A stretch of 64,000 bases of DNA from Thalassia testudinum (Eukaryota; Streptophyta; Magnoliopsida; Alismatales; Hydrocharitaceae), in assembly GCA_037157565.1 (NCBI GenBank), contig JAZHRO010000013.1, positions 73,463,501-73,527,500 on the forward strand, given 5' to 3'. How positions within the stretch are numbered: position 1 is the first letter of the stretch; each line of letters starts with the position of its first letter. Positions 1 through 12,400 of this stretch are shown here, piece by piece. Below the pieces are notes generated by a model, which saw only the letters and a program-made list of their open reading frames with translations, was not told where the DNA came from and did not search any database. A program made the position numbers and the translations under genes.

Positions 1-1500
1 CCTCTTCTCTCATAAGCTCCTTTCACATTTAACTCTTTCTTGTGTGGCCATATATCCACATCAACATTTTCATTGTTGCTATAAACATCTTTTTCATTTG
101 TTTATGATTATTAGCCAAACATTGGGTCCATATAGCATGGTAGTTATGCATTTGTCCTTTAATATTTGCTCTTAACTTTCAAAAGAATTTTCTTGTCACA
201 GAGCACACAAAACTCCTCTCCACTTCAATTGATTTGCATTAATTTCATGTACGATATCACTCTTTCTTTGCAATGGAACATTTATCAATTTTCACCTTTG
301 TCTCATCAAGGTGCCTCCACATGAGCTTGCTTTCCATATATTCAATCTTTGTGCTACTTAGAAGCTTTTAGGTTGAAGAGCCTCTTTAGAGAGCTCAAGT
401 TTTTTTGGTTACTTCATCTCTTCTCATCGTCGATGACTCGGTGTGGTTCTCGACTTACACATTACCAAAATGTAAAGAAAAGCACTTAAAGCTAAATTTT
501 GATGCTGACCGATGTTTAATTCAAAGTAGCTTGTCAATCTGGATCAAGTCATCATACAAGCTAAAGCTCCTTCATACATATGGGATCACTTTTTTTTTTT
601 GTAAACATTATGAGATTACAAAATTGGCCAACTTTTCTCCGATATTTTCCAAGGAATATTCCATGCAGCATAGTCATAAATCTTCTCCCTATCAGTGATA
701 ATCAATGTAGTTTAAAAAGGTACATTACTTCAATTTTTGCCTTATTTGGCATAAAGTCAACTTGATTCTTTGTTACATTAGAGACTTGGTCTTAATCTCC
801 TCTCAATTAATGTCTCCGATCATTGTGTGACTATCAACTTGATACCTTTATAGTTTGAATAAATCTTTATCTCCTTTGTTCTTGCGGCATTCACTTTGAC
901 AAATGGAATCAAATATTTGTGTGTGATCCCTTCCTCCAAAAATGTCCACTGTGACTTGATGAGGGCCCACAGCCTTCCTTGTTCTCATCATTTTTAGATC
1001 TTCCTTTACTTCATTTATATCCATCAACGAGTTGTGCGGTTGAAATAAGCATTAGAGTTTGCTAATTCTTCTAAAGTGATTTTAACCACATCATTATTAG
1101 TAAAAAGCATTCAAAAAGTACTCTTCCAACTTTTTTTTGAAAAGCAAGAGGATGGCTACTGGAGGTCAGTAGCGATCCAATTCATTCAACCATCAACCAA
1201 AGTAATTACAAATTATGAATTCGAAAATCATAAATTCTTCCACCTTTGTGAATATCCTCATTATTTATTAGTACCTTATATGGGTAAGTTTCTTGGTTCT
1301 CTGTTCCCTTAGCCAAGAAGGTTGAAGATATCTCTTTCTCCTTTTTTGATATCAAGCTTTGCATAGAACTGCTCCCAAGCTTTTGCTTTTGCTTCAATTT
1401 TGTTCTTCTTTGCTTCTTTCTTTGTTTTTTTTTTATTTGCCAAGTTTTTACAATTGAAACAAGCAGCGAATAATAATCAAAGTAAAGACGTAATGGTCTT
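1..1500 (-). mobile_element. Decayed RTE-type LINE, running off the left edge
   Basis: Read on the - strand in shifting frames, this matches an RTE-clade LINE protein. Recognisable pieces, from high to low coordinates, are EVKEDLKMMRTRKAVGPHQV (around 1000), IERRLRP (around 800), a YD...PWKISEK remnant of the region before the catalytic box (around 640), HQNLALSAFLYILVM (around 500), and INANQLKWR followed by DKKILLKVKSKY (around 200). The order agrees with the better copy at 53600-54918. Many stops and frameshifts show it is old. Upstream homology fades near 1500. This is inferred from residue patterns, not an alignment. Confidence 0.6.
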
Positions 1501-4496
1501 CCTGGCAGAGACATTTCACCACTAAATTGCATGCACTTGCAAGTTTCCACTTGAGAGTTTCAAGGTTTCTCTATTTCGACTACTTGAGAATAGGCAATGC
1601 TATGGCAATCTTAATTTCATCTTCCTTCATGGATCATGAATGATCCCTTCAGTAACATCTTTTGGCAACAATGAAACACTCTTGGTCATACTTGGTAGAT
1701 GGCATTCAACTCCTTTTCCCAAATTACATGCCAGGAAGAAGCTCTTTCAACACAAGATCTATAATAACATGAAAAAGATATTTATACAGCAAATGTTATT
1801 CTTGTACAAAGCAAATATGCTATTTCTCACCTATCCTTCGCCCAGGAATATAAGAAAGTCATTTGTTTGGTGACTTGGTCTGTAGTCATTTGTTTGGTGG
1901 CTTTGCCTGTCTTCAATGGGTGAGATCTATGTAGAGCTGGCACAAGAATACTTCAGGCAATTAAGACTTTCCATGTATTGTCAGTCAGAATTTCCATCTA
2001 ATGTTGGTGTACCCCATTGTTTTCATGTTCCTTCATTATTTCATCATTAGATAGGGGCATAGTTCCCCAAGATGTAAGTCCCATGAATTGGTATGAAATA
2101 GGGCATTTACGTTCTGTAAGTACTTCATTCCAGGTCACATTGAATGGATAAGATCCTTGTTCTTTCTTGCATTTAATAGTGAACACCATATAACTGTGCT
2201 GCATATTCCATAAATTAAAATTCTAAGGGTTGCCATCGGCGTGAATTAGTGAACTCTTGTTAGGCATGCTTTGCTGTCTACTGGCATTCAAGTTAGGCAT
2301 TGCTGCTTCAATGATGTCTTCATCAGGCTAACTCGATTTATCTTGCGTTCAACTTGGCTGCTACTTTTGGAATTTGATGTGGTGGTCAGGTTTAATTGTA
2401 CCATTTCTCCGCTCAATTCTTGCTTGAAATTTTAAGACACAACTGTTTCCTGGTGATGCACTTGTGAAAATATGTATTCTATATAAGTTCTCCAACTGTT
2501 GGCAACTTATCCCAAACTTAGACATAAACTTTAGTCCTTTGAAATAACCTATCATTGTGTAAGCATGTTGCTATTTCTTTTGAAAGGATCTTTAACTAAT
2601 CGTTCTTTCCTCAAGACTTCAAAGCAGCATTCTCTTTCTCTGACATTTTTCTTGATTTAGTTTTTCGCTTCTTTGGAAGCTACATGGAAATTGCCGCATA
2701 TGGAGGCTAAAAATGGGTAATTAGAGATTTTTTCCCTTTTGGAAAGAATGATTAACAACTATTAGTGAAGATGAATGTAAATGCTGAACCTATGCATGAG
2801 CATGTTATCTAATGCTGGATTGCTTGTAACTCCCTTTTTTGCAAGAATGAAAAGCTTAAGACCTGTTGTGAAATACATTAGGAAAAAAATGTTGACAACT
2901 CTTCCTTTTGAGGCTGCAAGCCACATCGATGGTTGTTTGGACCCTGATTATGTCTGGGGCCACGACCATGACTACGACACCACGGCCTCATCCAGTGAAA
3001 ATGGTGTTGATCTTTAGTGCCTTCCGCTCAAGGATTTATATTGGTGGATGATGCATCTTTGACGTTTAACACAAAGAGTATTGTGCTATACCAGAGAGAA
3101 TTTCAATTCCTCAAAAACTTTCAAGAAAGTGGCCTGGCAGGATTAGCGGTTACAAACATCCAATATTCATCCCTCAATCTAGCAAGACTACTTGGATTTC
3201 CATATATATATTTTTAATTACTAATTAAAATGAGAGAATCCTATCTTTTTATCCTTTGAATTACTCATAGATGAAATTTCACACTGGAAATGATTTTGGG
3301 AGAAGTTTGAAATTTCGAATACATGGAGTTTGGATATTAATTGGTCTTGGTCTGACATGGTTGATGTGTTATTAGGCAACATAGAGACATAACTTTGTGC
3401 AGGACTTTCCGAAGCTGGTCATCCTAGGTAGTATCTAGTGTCACTAATGAGACAATCGATGAGGATTTGGTACAAATTGTCTGTACTCTATTACAACATT
3501 CAATAATGCTCATATTCCCCTGTCTAGTGTGAGTTAATTCAGGCTTGAGTTGAATGATCTTTGCCTATAGCATTTTGCATTTCCACCAATAGGAGCATCA
3601 CTTGGTTGTTTAGCTTTTTGAATATGAACCACTTGGGTCACAACTTCTTTAAACACAGTGGAATTGATGCATCCAACAAATTGTTGATCTAAGGCAAATC
3701 TCTCTTTGGACGTAGAGTTTAATACAAGGTGAATTTCTTGACGGGAAGCAACGCCTTTTTCTTTATCTTAACCTTAATGTTGAGGTAGTAAGGAAGCTAA
3801 GGTGAAGTTCCATCTATGTAGCCAGCACGATGCTAGCTACAAATGAACGAGAGGATTAGGTTTTTCTACAGTACATTGCCACTTCTTAATTTGATAGAAA
3901 CAATTTGATTAAGCATATTATGAAAAGATGGAAAACTTTACATTTTTTTGGAAGCCATCACAAAAAATCTTGACAAGTTCAAGCAAGCCAACCAACTTTA
4001 AGGCACATGTAGTGACTTCCATGCTTGGACGTATGCAACAAAGCACATGTAGAACTAACTCCAAAATGAAACCAAAGGAGCTATTGAACTTTAGACAATT
4101 TTACGAACCACATGAAGTTGTGATCCATACGACGTGCTTGAAGATAGAAGAAGCATGCTCAAAGCTGGCGAAGTGCATTTAGAAAAGGTGCATAATGAAT
4201 TGCATGCAGATAGATGTGCACAAAATTGCAAATAAGGGATGAATGCAAGATCTACAAGTGCATGTGGAATTAAGAGATCTACAAGCACATATGGCTTGTT
4301 GCTTGAAATCCATGAGCATTCTATGCTGGTGGACCATGTGAGATCTCAAGCAACACACATGGACAATGCCACACAAGGATACACGTAGAGGGCAGCCACG
4401 CTTCGAGGCTTTGAATCAAGGCACCATGAGATTGATAGTGTGAGATTGAGCATGAGTCTTTTGCGATTGAGATTGATGAAGAAAGCCTTAATCCCT
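1501..4496. other. Unassigned AT-rich sequence
   Basis: No host exon, LTR pair or transposon protein was recognised. The longest open stretch of any interest (2781-3017, + strand) encodes 78 residues with an Asp/His-rich end but resembles no family known to me. The part next to 4497 may be the interior of the minus-strand LTR element at 4517-4736. Confidence 0.3.
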
Positions 4497-4736
4497 GGAT
4501 CAGTGCTCTGAAACCATGTAGAACTATAAGAATCATATATGGGATTCATAGGTGCATTTTAAAGTAGGAGATCTCCACTCTATTCTATGGCAAGGGTTTC
4601 TTCTCTCAATGATGAAAGGATAAGGCCTTGAGGTTCTATTTGTAGACGATAGTTTATTTGCAGCCAACTAATGGCAAATTACAAAGTTGCATGCTTGCTC
4701 TTATATTGTACAATATTTACACATAGCCCCAAAACA
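4497..4736 (-). mobile_element. LTR and primer-binding site of a minus-strand Copia-like element
   Basis: On the - strand an LTR of about 220 bp (4736 to 4517) runs from TGTTTTGGGG to TTCTACA. It is followed immediately by TGGTTTCAGAGC, a one-base variant of the initiator-tRNA-Met primer site TGGTATCAGAGC used by most plant Copia elements. No second LTR or gag-pol protein was found to its left, so this is a fragment or the end of a non-autonomous element. Confidence 0.45.
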
Positions 4737-6268
4737 TATGATCTATCAAAAGTAACATTATTTAAATTAAAATAAATATAATAAAAAATTACTTGATTAT
4801 TCCTCTTATTTCATAGGAAAAATCACTTCGATGTTTAGCTTGATGTTAACCAATTTGGCACTTCTGGTATATATAGTTTTGTACAGAGATATATTCTTGG
4901 AAACATATATGTTTTTTTTTTTCGGATTTACCAAGTTATGTTTCCCATGCTAAAGTCTGACCAGGACCCATCACCCATTCTTTGTAGGCCTAATCGACTG
5001 CAAATTAATTGCCTGCGCAACACCCCCCTCAAACAACCAAAGAAAAATAAAACTAAGAAAAAATAAACCTCCAACACCTTAAAAAACTATATTTTTGGTT
5101 GCCATTTCAAGGATTGTCAGAAATTTATTTTCTACTTAAAGGCATTGAGTTTACTATGTCTCCACAGACGGGCCTTGATGACTATCATGTGTTGGCCAAA
5201 TGAAATAGGAAAGAAATCTGCTTGCTATTCTCAAAAAAAGAAGAATAAGAAATCCAGTCACTGGCACAAGTAGTGTTCAATACTTTAGCATGCAATGTAG
5301 ACCTATATATTTGTGTATCTTTGGTATCTTCCTCTTGAAAGTAAGAAATACTTATGTAGCTCCTTTCTGGCTTGAGAGAGAGAGTGAGCATACTTACTGT
5401 CGTGAGTATATGTATTTATTTTTTCCTCATTTAGGTTGCCCATTGTACATGTTGAGTAATTCTATGAGTTTTCTATTTTAAGTTGTCAATATCAATTTTA
5501 CACTTCGAGTTGGGCATCCTGGGCATACTATTTCCTTTCACTTTAGCACCAATTCTTGCTACAGTTTCTTGACATTATTGCTATCTAACTCGGGAGACTT
5601 GGTGTTTCCTAAACTGCACAGAGAAATTTTGATACCACATTTTCCACAAAAAAAATTTTGTTCTGATATCATTATTAAAGATAATTCTATATACTCGTAA
5701 CCATGAGCAATGGTTCAAACTGTTTAAAGCACTTTTACAACATCGTTAGGCAAATTTGTAAGCACAGGTGTATTCATTGAACTTTGACTTAAGCTATCTA
5801 TGGAAGTTTTACTGTATTAGCTTTGAACACCAGAAACAATATATTCTCTGGGATTATTGTCTCCAAAGTTCTTGAAATTTGACTAGAACATAGATGGGAA
5901 TGCCTCTATATCAACAGTTCTTGAGGTCTACTCTTATGCTTCTTATTCGCTACGTAGATATTTGAAACAGTTGTTGAGATGAACCATTATCTTGATGCTC
6001 TTGTATTCAATAGCAAATTATTAGTTAGAACTTAGATTCCCCACCTTGATTGTCACAGCAGTTGTTATGATATGCATTCTTAAGATAAATAGACCTGTTG
6101 GAGAAAATCATACAAACTTCTCTTTGTTGACGCTTATTAGTCCTACATTACAGTTTATATATCTATATGTTGACTGGATGCTGTGGTAATATGAAGCACA
6201 ATATTCTAGTTGTGTGCTTTTACTTTTTGGTAATTGCTAGCTTCTGATGCTCTTTGGTTGAATGACAG
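4737..6268. other. Probable upstream kelch-gene intron
   Basis: Since the exon at 6269 begins in phase 1, this stretch is intron of the kelch gene at least in its right part. No kelch blade, transposon protein or LTR pair was recognised in it. Confidence 0.5.
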
Positions 6269-6436
6269 CTTCAAATACATGGATTTCACCATATATACGA
6301 GGAAAGGGGCCTGATGCAAGGGAGGGCCATAGTGCAGCCCTCGTTGGAAAAAAGCTTTTTATTTTTGGTGGCTGTGGAAAATCAAGGGACAATCCAGAGG
6401 AGATATACTACAATGACCTTTACATTTTAGACATAG
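6269..6436 (+). CDS. Kelch gene, first exon visible in window
   Basis: 168 nt, preceded by a ...GACAG acceptor and followed by G|GTAATT. It encodes one kelch blade: NTWISP near the start, then [19 protein letters not shown] and the closing strand [10 protein letters not shown]. The exon begins in phase 1 (two bases complete a codon from an upstream exon), so it cannot be the first exon of the gene. The last base joins AG at 19943 to give a Glu codon. Confidence 0.92.
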
Positions 6437-9400
6437 GTAATTCCTTCTTCAAAGACACACTGCAATATTCACAGATATTCCACCTAACCAATTTGATCAG
6501 ATATCCCTATATTATTTACATTTATCTAGGGCCTTGTGTTGTTGCCTGTTGCATCTCCTTATTTGAGAAAATTTTATGTGAAATTCCATATTGTGGTCAA
6601 AATGTTATCATAGTTGTTGTAGTGCGACATAGACTTTTCAGAAAAAGAAATATGACATAGGATGGCTGGCATCATAGTTTCAAATTCATAGTAGACTGAA
6701 ACTTGACTTTTCAGTAGTCTTTAATTTGAATCAGTCATGCCTTGTTTGTTGGTCCTCTAGGGTATTTTCTGTTTGGACATTTTTTGTCAGATTTTGTTAA
6801 AAGGTGAACCACATCCTGAACTATTTGTTTGCCTCAAGATGTAAAGGAGAATGAAAAATTGTTATGTTGGCCCATAAGAGGACATGATTACAAGATTTTG
6901 TTGTTTGGAAAATCCTTTTTGAGAAAAAAGAGGTTGGTAATTGTCCAAAATATATTAAATTAAAAACAGGAACAGACTCAGACAAAAATCAGACAAAGAA
7001 GATGCCTCCCATACAGTGTTTCTAGCCTGTGAAGAATTGCTTGGCACGTGAAGAGGGCCCTTCTCCTTCAAGGTTGCGTGTGTGGAGACAAGGGAGGGAG
7101 GAAGGGAGAGAGAGAGGGCGTTGGTGTGGAAGAGTGAGAGAGGACCTCTTCACGTATCAAGCAATTCTTCATATGGTATCAGAGCAACAATCCTAAGCCG
7201 TTGTCGATACCTTCCTTGATTCCCACATCTTTTTTCTTTTCCACCAAATATCAATTCCTACCTTCGATCAATCAAACACCTAAAGAACAGAGTGCCATTG
7301 GGGGTATTTTCACCATTGTCGGCGGAGGGGAGTCCCTACCAGCTTGCCACCACTAGTGGCAAGGGGACCCTAACTAGCCGGTAGGACCCCCTCTAACAAA
7401 GATCCAGTCAGCCTGTTGTTGGCGACAATCTATAACAAGGGTGATGTCATCCTTCACCGCCCAAGCTCGAACTAGGGTTTTGAGCAGCTTCTTTTGGTCG
7501 CTTGGGAGATCCAAGGGGTTGTCCATCTTCCTCGCCTCGTGGGTCATCGGTTTCGATCGATTGGAGGCCAGAACCCTTGCCGGAGCACTGCCAGAATCTG
7601 GCCTCATCACCCAATGTTGCATCTTGAACAGGGAGTTTGAATCCTTATTTTAGGGCTTCAACTCCATGTGTTGGGGTCCTAGGGGTTGTTTATGGTCCTC
7701 TAGGTATTGAGCTTCCCTTTAGTGGTCAAAGGTTTGCCTGAGTGCCGCTGCATCATCGGTGAGGGTTTCCCTATCGCGTTGTTGCCAGGAGGTTTGAGGC
7801 CCTTTTTTTTTGGCACTTTTTTCGGTACGTGAGGTGATCTAAGTAGATCATAGTGGTCCTAGATTAGTTGGTAGGGCTTCATTAAGATAGTATGGCTTTC
7901 GAAGTTGTAGATTCATCCCTTTATTAGGAAGGTGGACAAGGGCAGTTCCAGAACCCCTTCTTTGGCCCAATCATCAAATTTGACATTGCAAACTATGCGC
8001 TATGGGCCTAATCGATCTTCAATGTAGTTGAGGGTTACAATAAGGAATATATACTCATAGAGATGAAGGCCGTTGAAAAGATTGGGAAGTATGCCAAGTG
8101 GAAGAAAGATAATGCCATGGTCAAGGCGTGGGTCATATACTCTACAGTACCACATGTGACTACTCAGATCACGTATCGCAAAATGACCAAAGAAATGTTG
8201 GATAGCTTGAAGAGTATGTACTTATTTGAGGAAAATAAAGTGGTTATAGGTAAGTAAAGTGCATTTGTTGCACATGATACATGCATAGTTTCTAGGAGTG
8301 AGTATGAGATTTGCTCTAAAGACTCCGCCAACTTGACGTATCTCAGGTGGAGGATGCGGATTGGCTCGTTGACTCAGGAGCTTCTCGACATGTGGAGATG
8401 TGAAGTAGTTTTCCACTCACATGTCAGTTCCATTAGGCAGAACCATACTGGTAGCTAATGGATGGCATTCTCCCATCACTGGTCATAAGGAGGTTCATAT
8501 GACTCCGCATAAATTGGTGAATGTACTCCTGACTCCTGATTTTCTTCTGAGTCTTCTCTCTGTTAGTAGGATAACAAAGGAGCTAAATTGCAGGCTAGTG
8601 TTTGATGTTTCTGTTACCTATGAAGATATTTTGATTGGTCGGACTATTAGGTGTGGTTGCGAAGAAGGTGGAGTTTATTGTCTCCTATAATTGCCTTGTG
8701 CAGGTCATGCCTCTCTTCGTTTCAGGAAGCTCCTTGAGCTACCTGTGGCATCTTCGATTTGGTTATCCATCTTTGCATAAGCTTCAAATGGTTTTACCTT
8801 AAATTCCTCCAAGAGCTACTTTGCAATGTGAGGCGTGTGAACTTGGAAAACATCATAGGAGTACATTTCCAAGGAGCTAGCATAGGAGTTCTAACTCAAT
8901 GTTTAAGTTTCTGCATTTAGATAATTGGACATTTGGGGATCTAGTAGAAACCTGGATCGTTTAGGATGTTGGCTCTATCTGGTAGCAGTGGATGACTATT
9001 CATGCCTTGGATCTTTATATTGAAATCCAAGTTTGTAACTGGAGACATGATTTGTGCTTTCCTGGCTAGAGATTAGGACTCAGTTTGAGGCAAAGGTTAG
9101 GTTATCAGATCAAATAATGCCTTATAGTTCTGCAGTAGCGCCCTTTGTGCCTTCTATCGGGAGCATGGAATTATCCACCAGATGAGTTGCCCTTGCACGT
9201 CAGAATAGAATGGCATGGTAGAAAGGAAGCACCGACATATTCTAGATGTTGCAAGGACCTTACTAATATAGAACAATATACCTGATGGGTGCTGGGGAGA
9301 TGCAGTGTTGATTGCTTGCTACCTCATATAAACTGGATGCCATCTACAATTTTGGATGAGCAGGTCTCTTATTCCATTTTGTTTCCAGATTGTGAGTTAT

Positions 9401-12400
9401 TTGGGGTATCACCAAAGGTCTTCAGATGTATGGCCTTTGTCCATCTTCATGAGTCTAATAGAGATAAGCTTGCTCCTTGAGCAATCAAATGTATTTTCCT
9501 TGGATATTCAAGAACACAGATGGTATCGTTGTTTTGATCCTGTACGCAGACACTACTATTTTAGTGTAGACGTCACATTCCATGAGTCTTTCTTAGTATT
9601 TTAATTTGGCTCCCATATTTGCACTCCTGCCAGTGAAGAGGTTACTGTTATACCACTTTCTGTACCTTTAGATGCCAATCAGGAAGCAGACAGAGCCACC
9701 ATCCTTTAGCTCCCCAAGTAAGGAGTGCAATATTGCTTGCAGAGATTTGTCACCTTAGGATGACATATCTGCAATAATGCATTACAGCTGGAATCATGAT
9801 CTAGTGTGGGATGTTATGAAAACAAGTATATGGATGCCAACAATGATGGTTGTGTTACAACGAGCATGGGAGCACATGGTCATGGGGGTGGGTATAGGAT
9901 GGTGGTGGCAAAGCTGAGTTGATCTCAAAGAACCTTGGAGATGGTGATGGTTGATAGAGATGCAGCAATGTTGTTGTCACCAGCATTAGGGGGTTGAATG
10001 TGGTTGCCTGGTGCTGCTATTGGTGTGAAGATGTTGATAGGGGTGGTTTGGGATGGTGATAATGATGGTATTGATTGTGATGGGTGATGGCAAGGCATTC
10101 TTGGTGGTAGCATGGCAGGGCAAGTGATTGGAGGGTGAGGTGGTGGTTGGGTGTTGGGGAAGTTGGTAGAGATGAGAAAGTTGGAGAAAGGGGATTCACA
10201 CTGTGAGATGGGAGAGGGAGTATAATTGGTGATGATGGGGGTGAGATTGAGAGGGGCCAGCTGGAGAGTCCTGAGATGATCAAGGGATTCAATAATTATC
10301 CAAAGCAGCTGATTTCCTTCTTTAAATTACTTTTTAAAGAGATGTCATGCAATAGAAAAGGGGACTTCTAGTCTTCCCATAGATGTCTCTTTGATCACTA
10401 ATGCACTAAAGCATAATGTTAGCAGATATAAAATTTGCTATTACATTCTCATACAAAAATGTAGGATGAGAAACCTCATAATGTTGCATGAATATGTGGG
10501 ATCAAGTTTACTTTGGTGCTTAGAGTTTGCAAACTTTTTTGGATGTATTTCGTTGCATGATTGTTTCATACTATTTGCTTATCAATACTTGCAATTTTGA
10601 CATACGCTCTTGGTATAGGCAGATAGACTGTAGAGGGGAGTGGAAGAGCTGAAGAAAGAGTGATGAGTGAAGAGAAAGGTGGTGGTCACATGGAGTGTGA
10701 ATGGGATTTCCTCATTGACGATGGTGGGGTAGGGCCTCATGCATGCTTTAGGGTTGGTTGAGTGTGGAATGTGGGGTCAACCAAGTATGGGTGCCGTCAC
10801 TCATTAGCTTGTGGGTTCTATAGAGTGGACAAGGTGGATGTTGTGATTATTTGCAAACCATGAGAAAAGAGATTGGATGCAAGGTGGGGAACAAAACTTG
10901 CTATGTGGTGTAGAATTTGTCTTTAATATTAGATTAGGGAGCCTTTTCAAAAAAATATTGGATTGGGGAGTGTGAATGAGGGAGATGGATCAATTTGAGT
11001 TTTCTAAAGCAGAATCGAGAACTTACCAATGTTGAAGAGAGGCATGTGGGAGTTTCTTCTATTAATGGAATTAGTGATTGGATACGAAAACAATAACATT
11101 ATTGAGAGAGAGGGTAATAGAATTGGATTGAAGTTTGTTAAGAAAGGGAAGGGCAAAGGTTCTTCTTGGTAGAGACTAGAAAGATGAGAAGTAAAGGGCA
11201 TCATTTGGGCAGAAGCAACAGAATTGGTAGAGAATGAGAAAGCAGAAACTAGGGTGTAAAGGGAAAATTTGAGGTAGAAATGGCCGCAAAAACATCTTTA
11301 ATCATTTCAAGAGTGGTTAACTAGCTTTAGACATGAATTGAAAAAACATTTGGAACCAAATTGAAATTGCCCCATGGTTTAGGGACTTCTATCCAAAGTA
11401 CTTTTAGCACTAAATGCTTGTTGAGAGAGATGATTCCGTAGTTGGAAAATAGTTTAGTTCCACACAGTGGAGTGGGAAAAGGTGAGGTGTGTGGTGGTCT
11501 ATAAAAGGGTCGTTGTACTCTCCATTTTATCTTTGAGAAGAATAGTGAAATATCATGCCCATAGGGGCTCTTTTGTGATTTTCTTCTCACACTTCGTTAG
11601 TGGGGTTTTCATGTAAATTAAAGTGTTCATATTGTGTTGCTTTGATATTGTTGTTTACTTCATTCCAATTTTATATTCTAACATAGTATCAAAGCAAGTT
11701 GATTCTTGGTAAATAATTTTTTTCCTTGTTTTAGAGGTTTCATTATTATTTTTTAGTTCTTCTTGGAGTTCTTTGTGACGCGAAGGTCTGCAAGGGTCCT
11801 GTGTTCTGACCCTCTTGTGAAGGCAATAGAGATGTCAGCTTCCCCCTCGATGGCCTTCGTAATGGGAATTGTAGTGTTGCTAGAGAGGAGGAAAAAGTGG
11901 AGTTGATGGTATTAGCAATGAGGACATGCTAACGAGGATGTGCAACAACAGGAAGATGGTTGTGGATTTGGGGTTCGGATCTGGGTAGCAAGGAAATCCT
12001 CTTCCTCTTGTCATGATCAGATTTGGCTATGGACATGAAGAAGACTTGGCTGTGGATTCGCATAGCAGCAGGAAGAAGAGGAGGTCCTTCACCTCCTCTT
12101 CCTTGACAGAGGGAGGAATCAATCGAGAGGCCAAGGTGAAGGCCTTGCCTATCGTTGCGTAAGGAAGCCAAGTGCGAGGAGACTGGTGTGAGCAGAATAA
12201 CATGGTGCAAGGGGAGCCACACGAGAAGATCGATGCGGGTAGTGCTGCGTAGAAAAGGTTGATCCAAGGACCCACATGGAGAGTTGATTGTGGTGGAGCT
12301 TGAAGGTAGCATGAAGGCTTGAGGCGATCTCATTTGATGAGGATCTGCGTTGGTGTTGGGGGCGAAGATCTTGTGCTGCGGAAGTCTTGGTGAGATGTCC

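Noticed and set aside
2781..3017. 78-codon ORF with Asp/His-rich C-terminus
   Set aside because: It begins conventionally but has no recognised domain, no splice support and lies among repeat-like sequence; not enough to call a gene.
4737..6268. Search for the exon preceding the first visible kelch blade
   Set aside because: No stretch with a blade-like GG-strand plus a donor ending in phase 1 was found, so upstream exons are assumed to lie outside the window.
10017..10292. 91-codon open frame on the - strand, Ser/Pro/His-rich
   Set aside because: It is the reverse of a degenerate GGTGATGG/GGTGG tract. Low complexity alone explains the openness.
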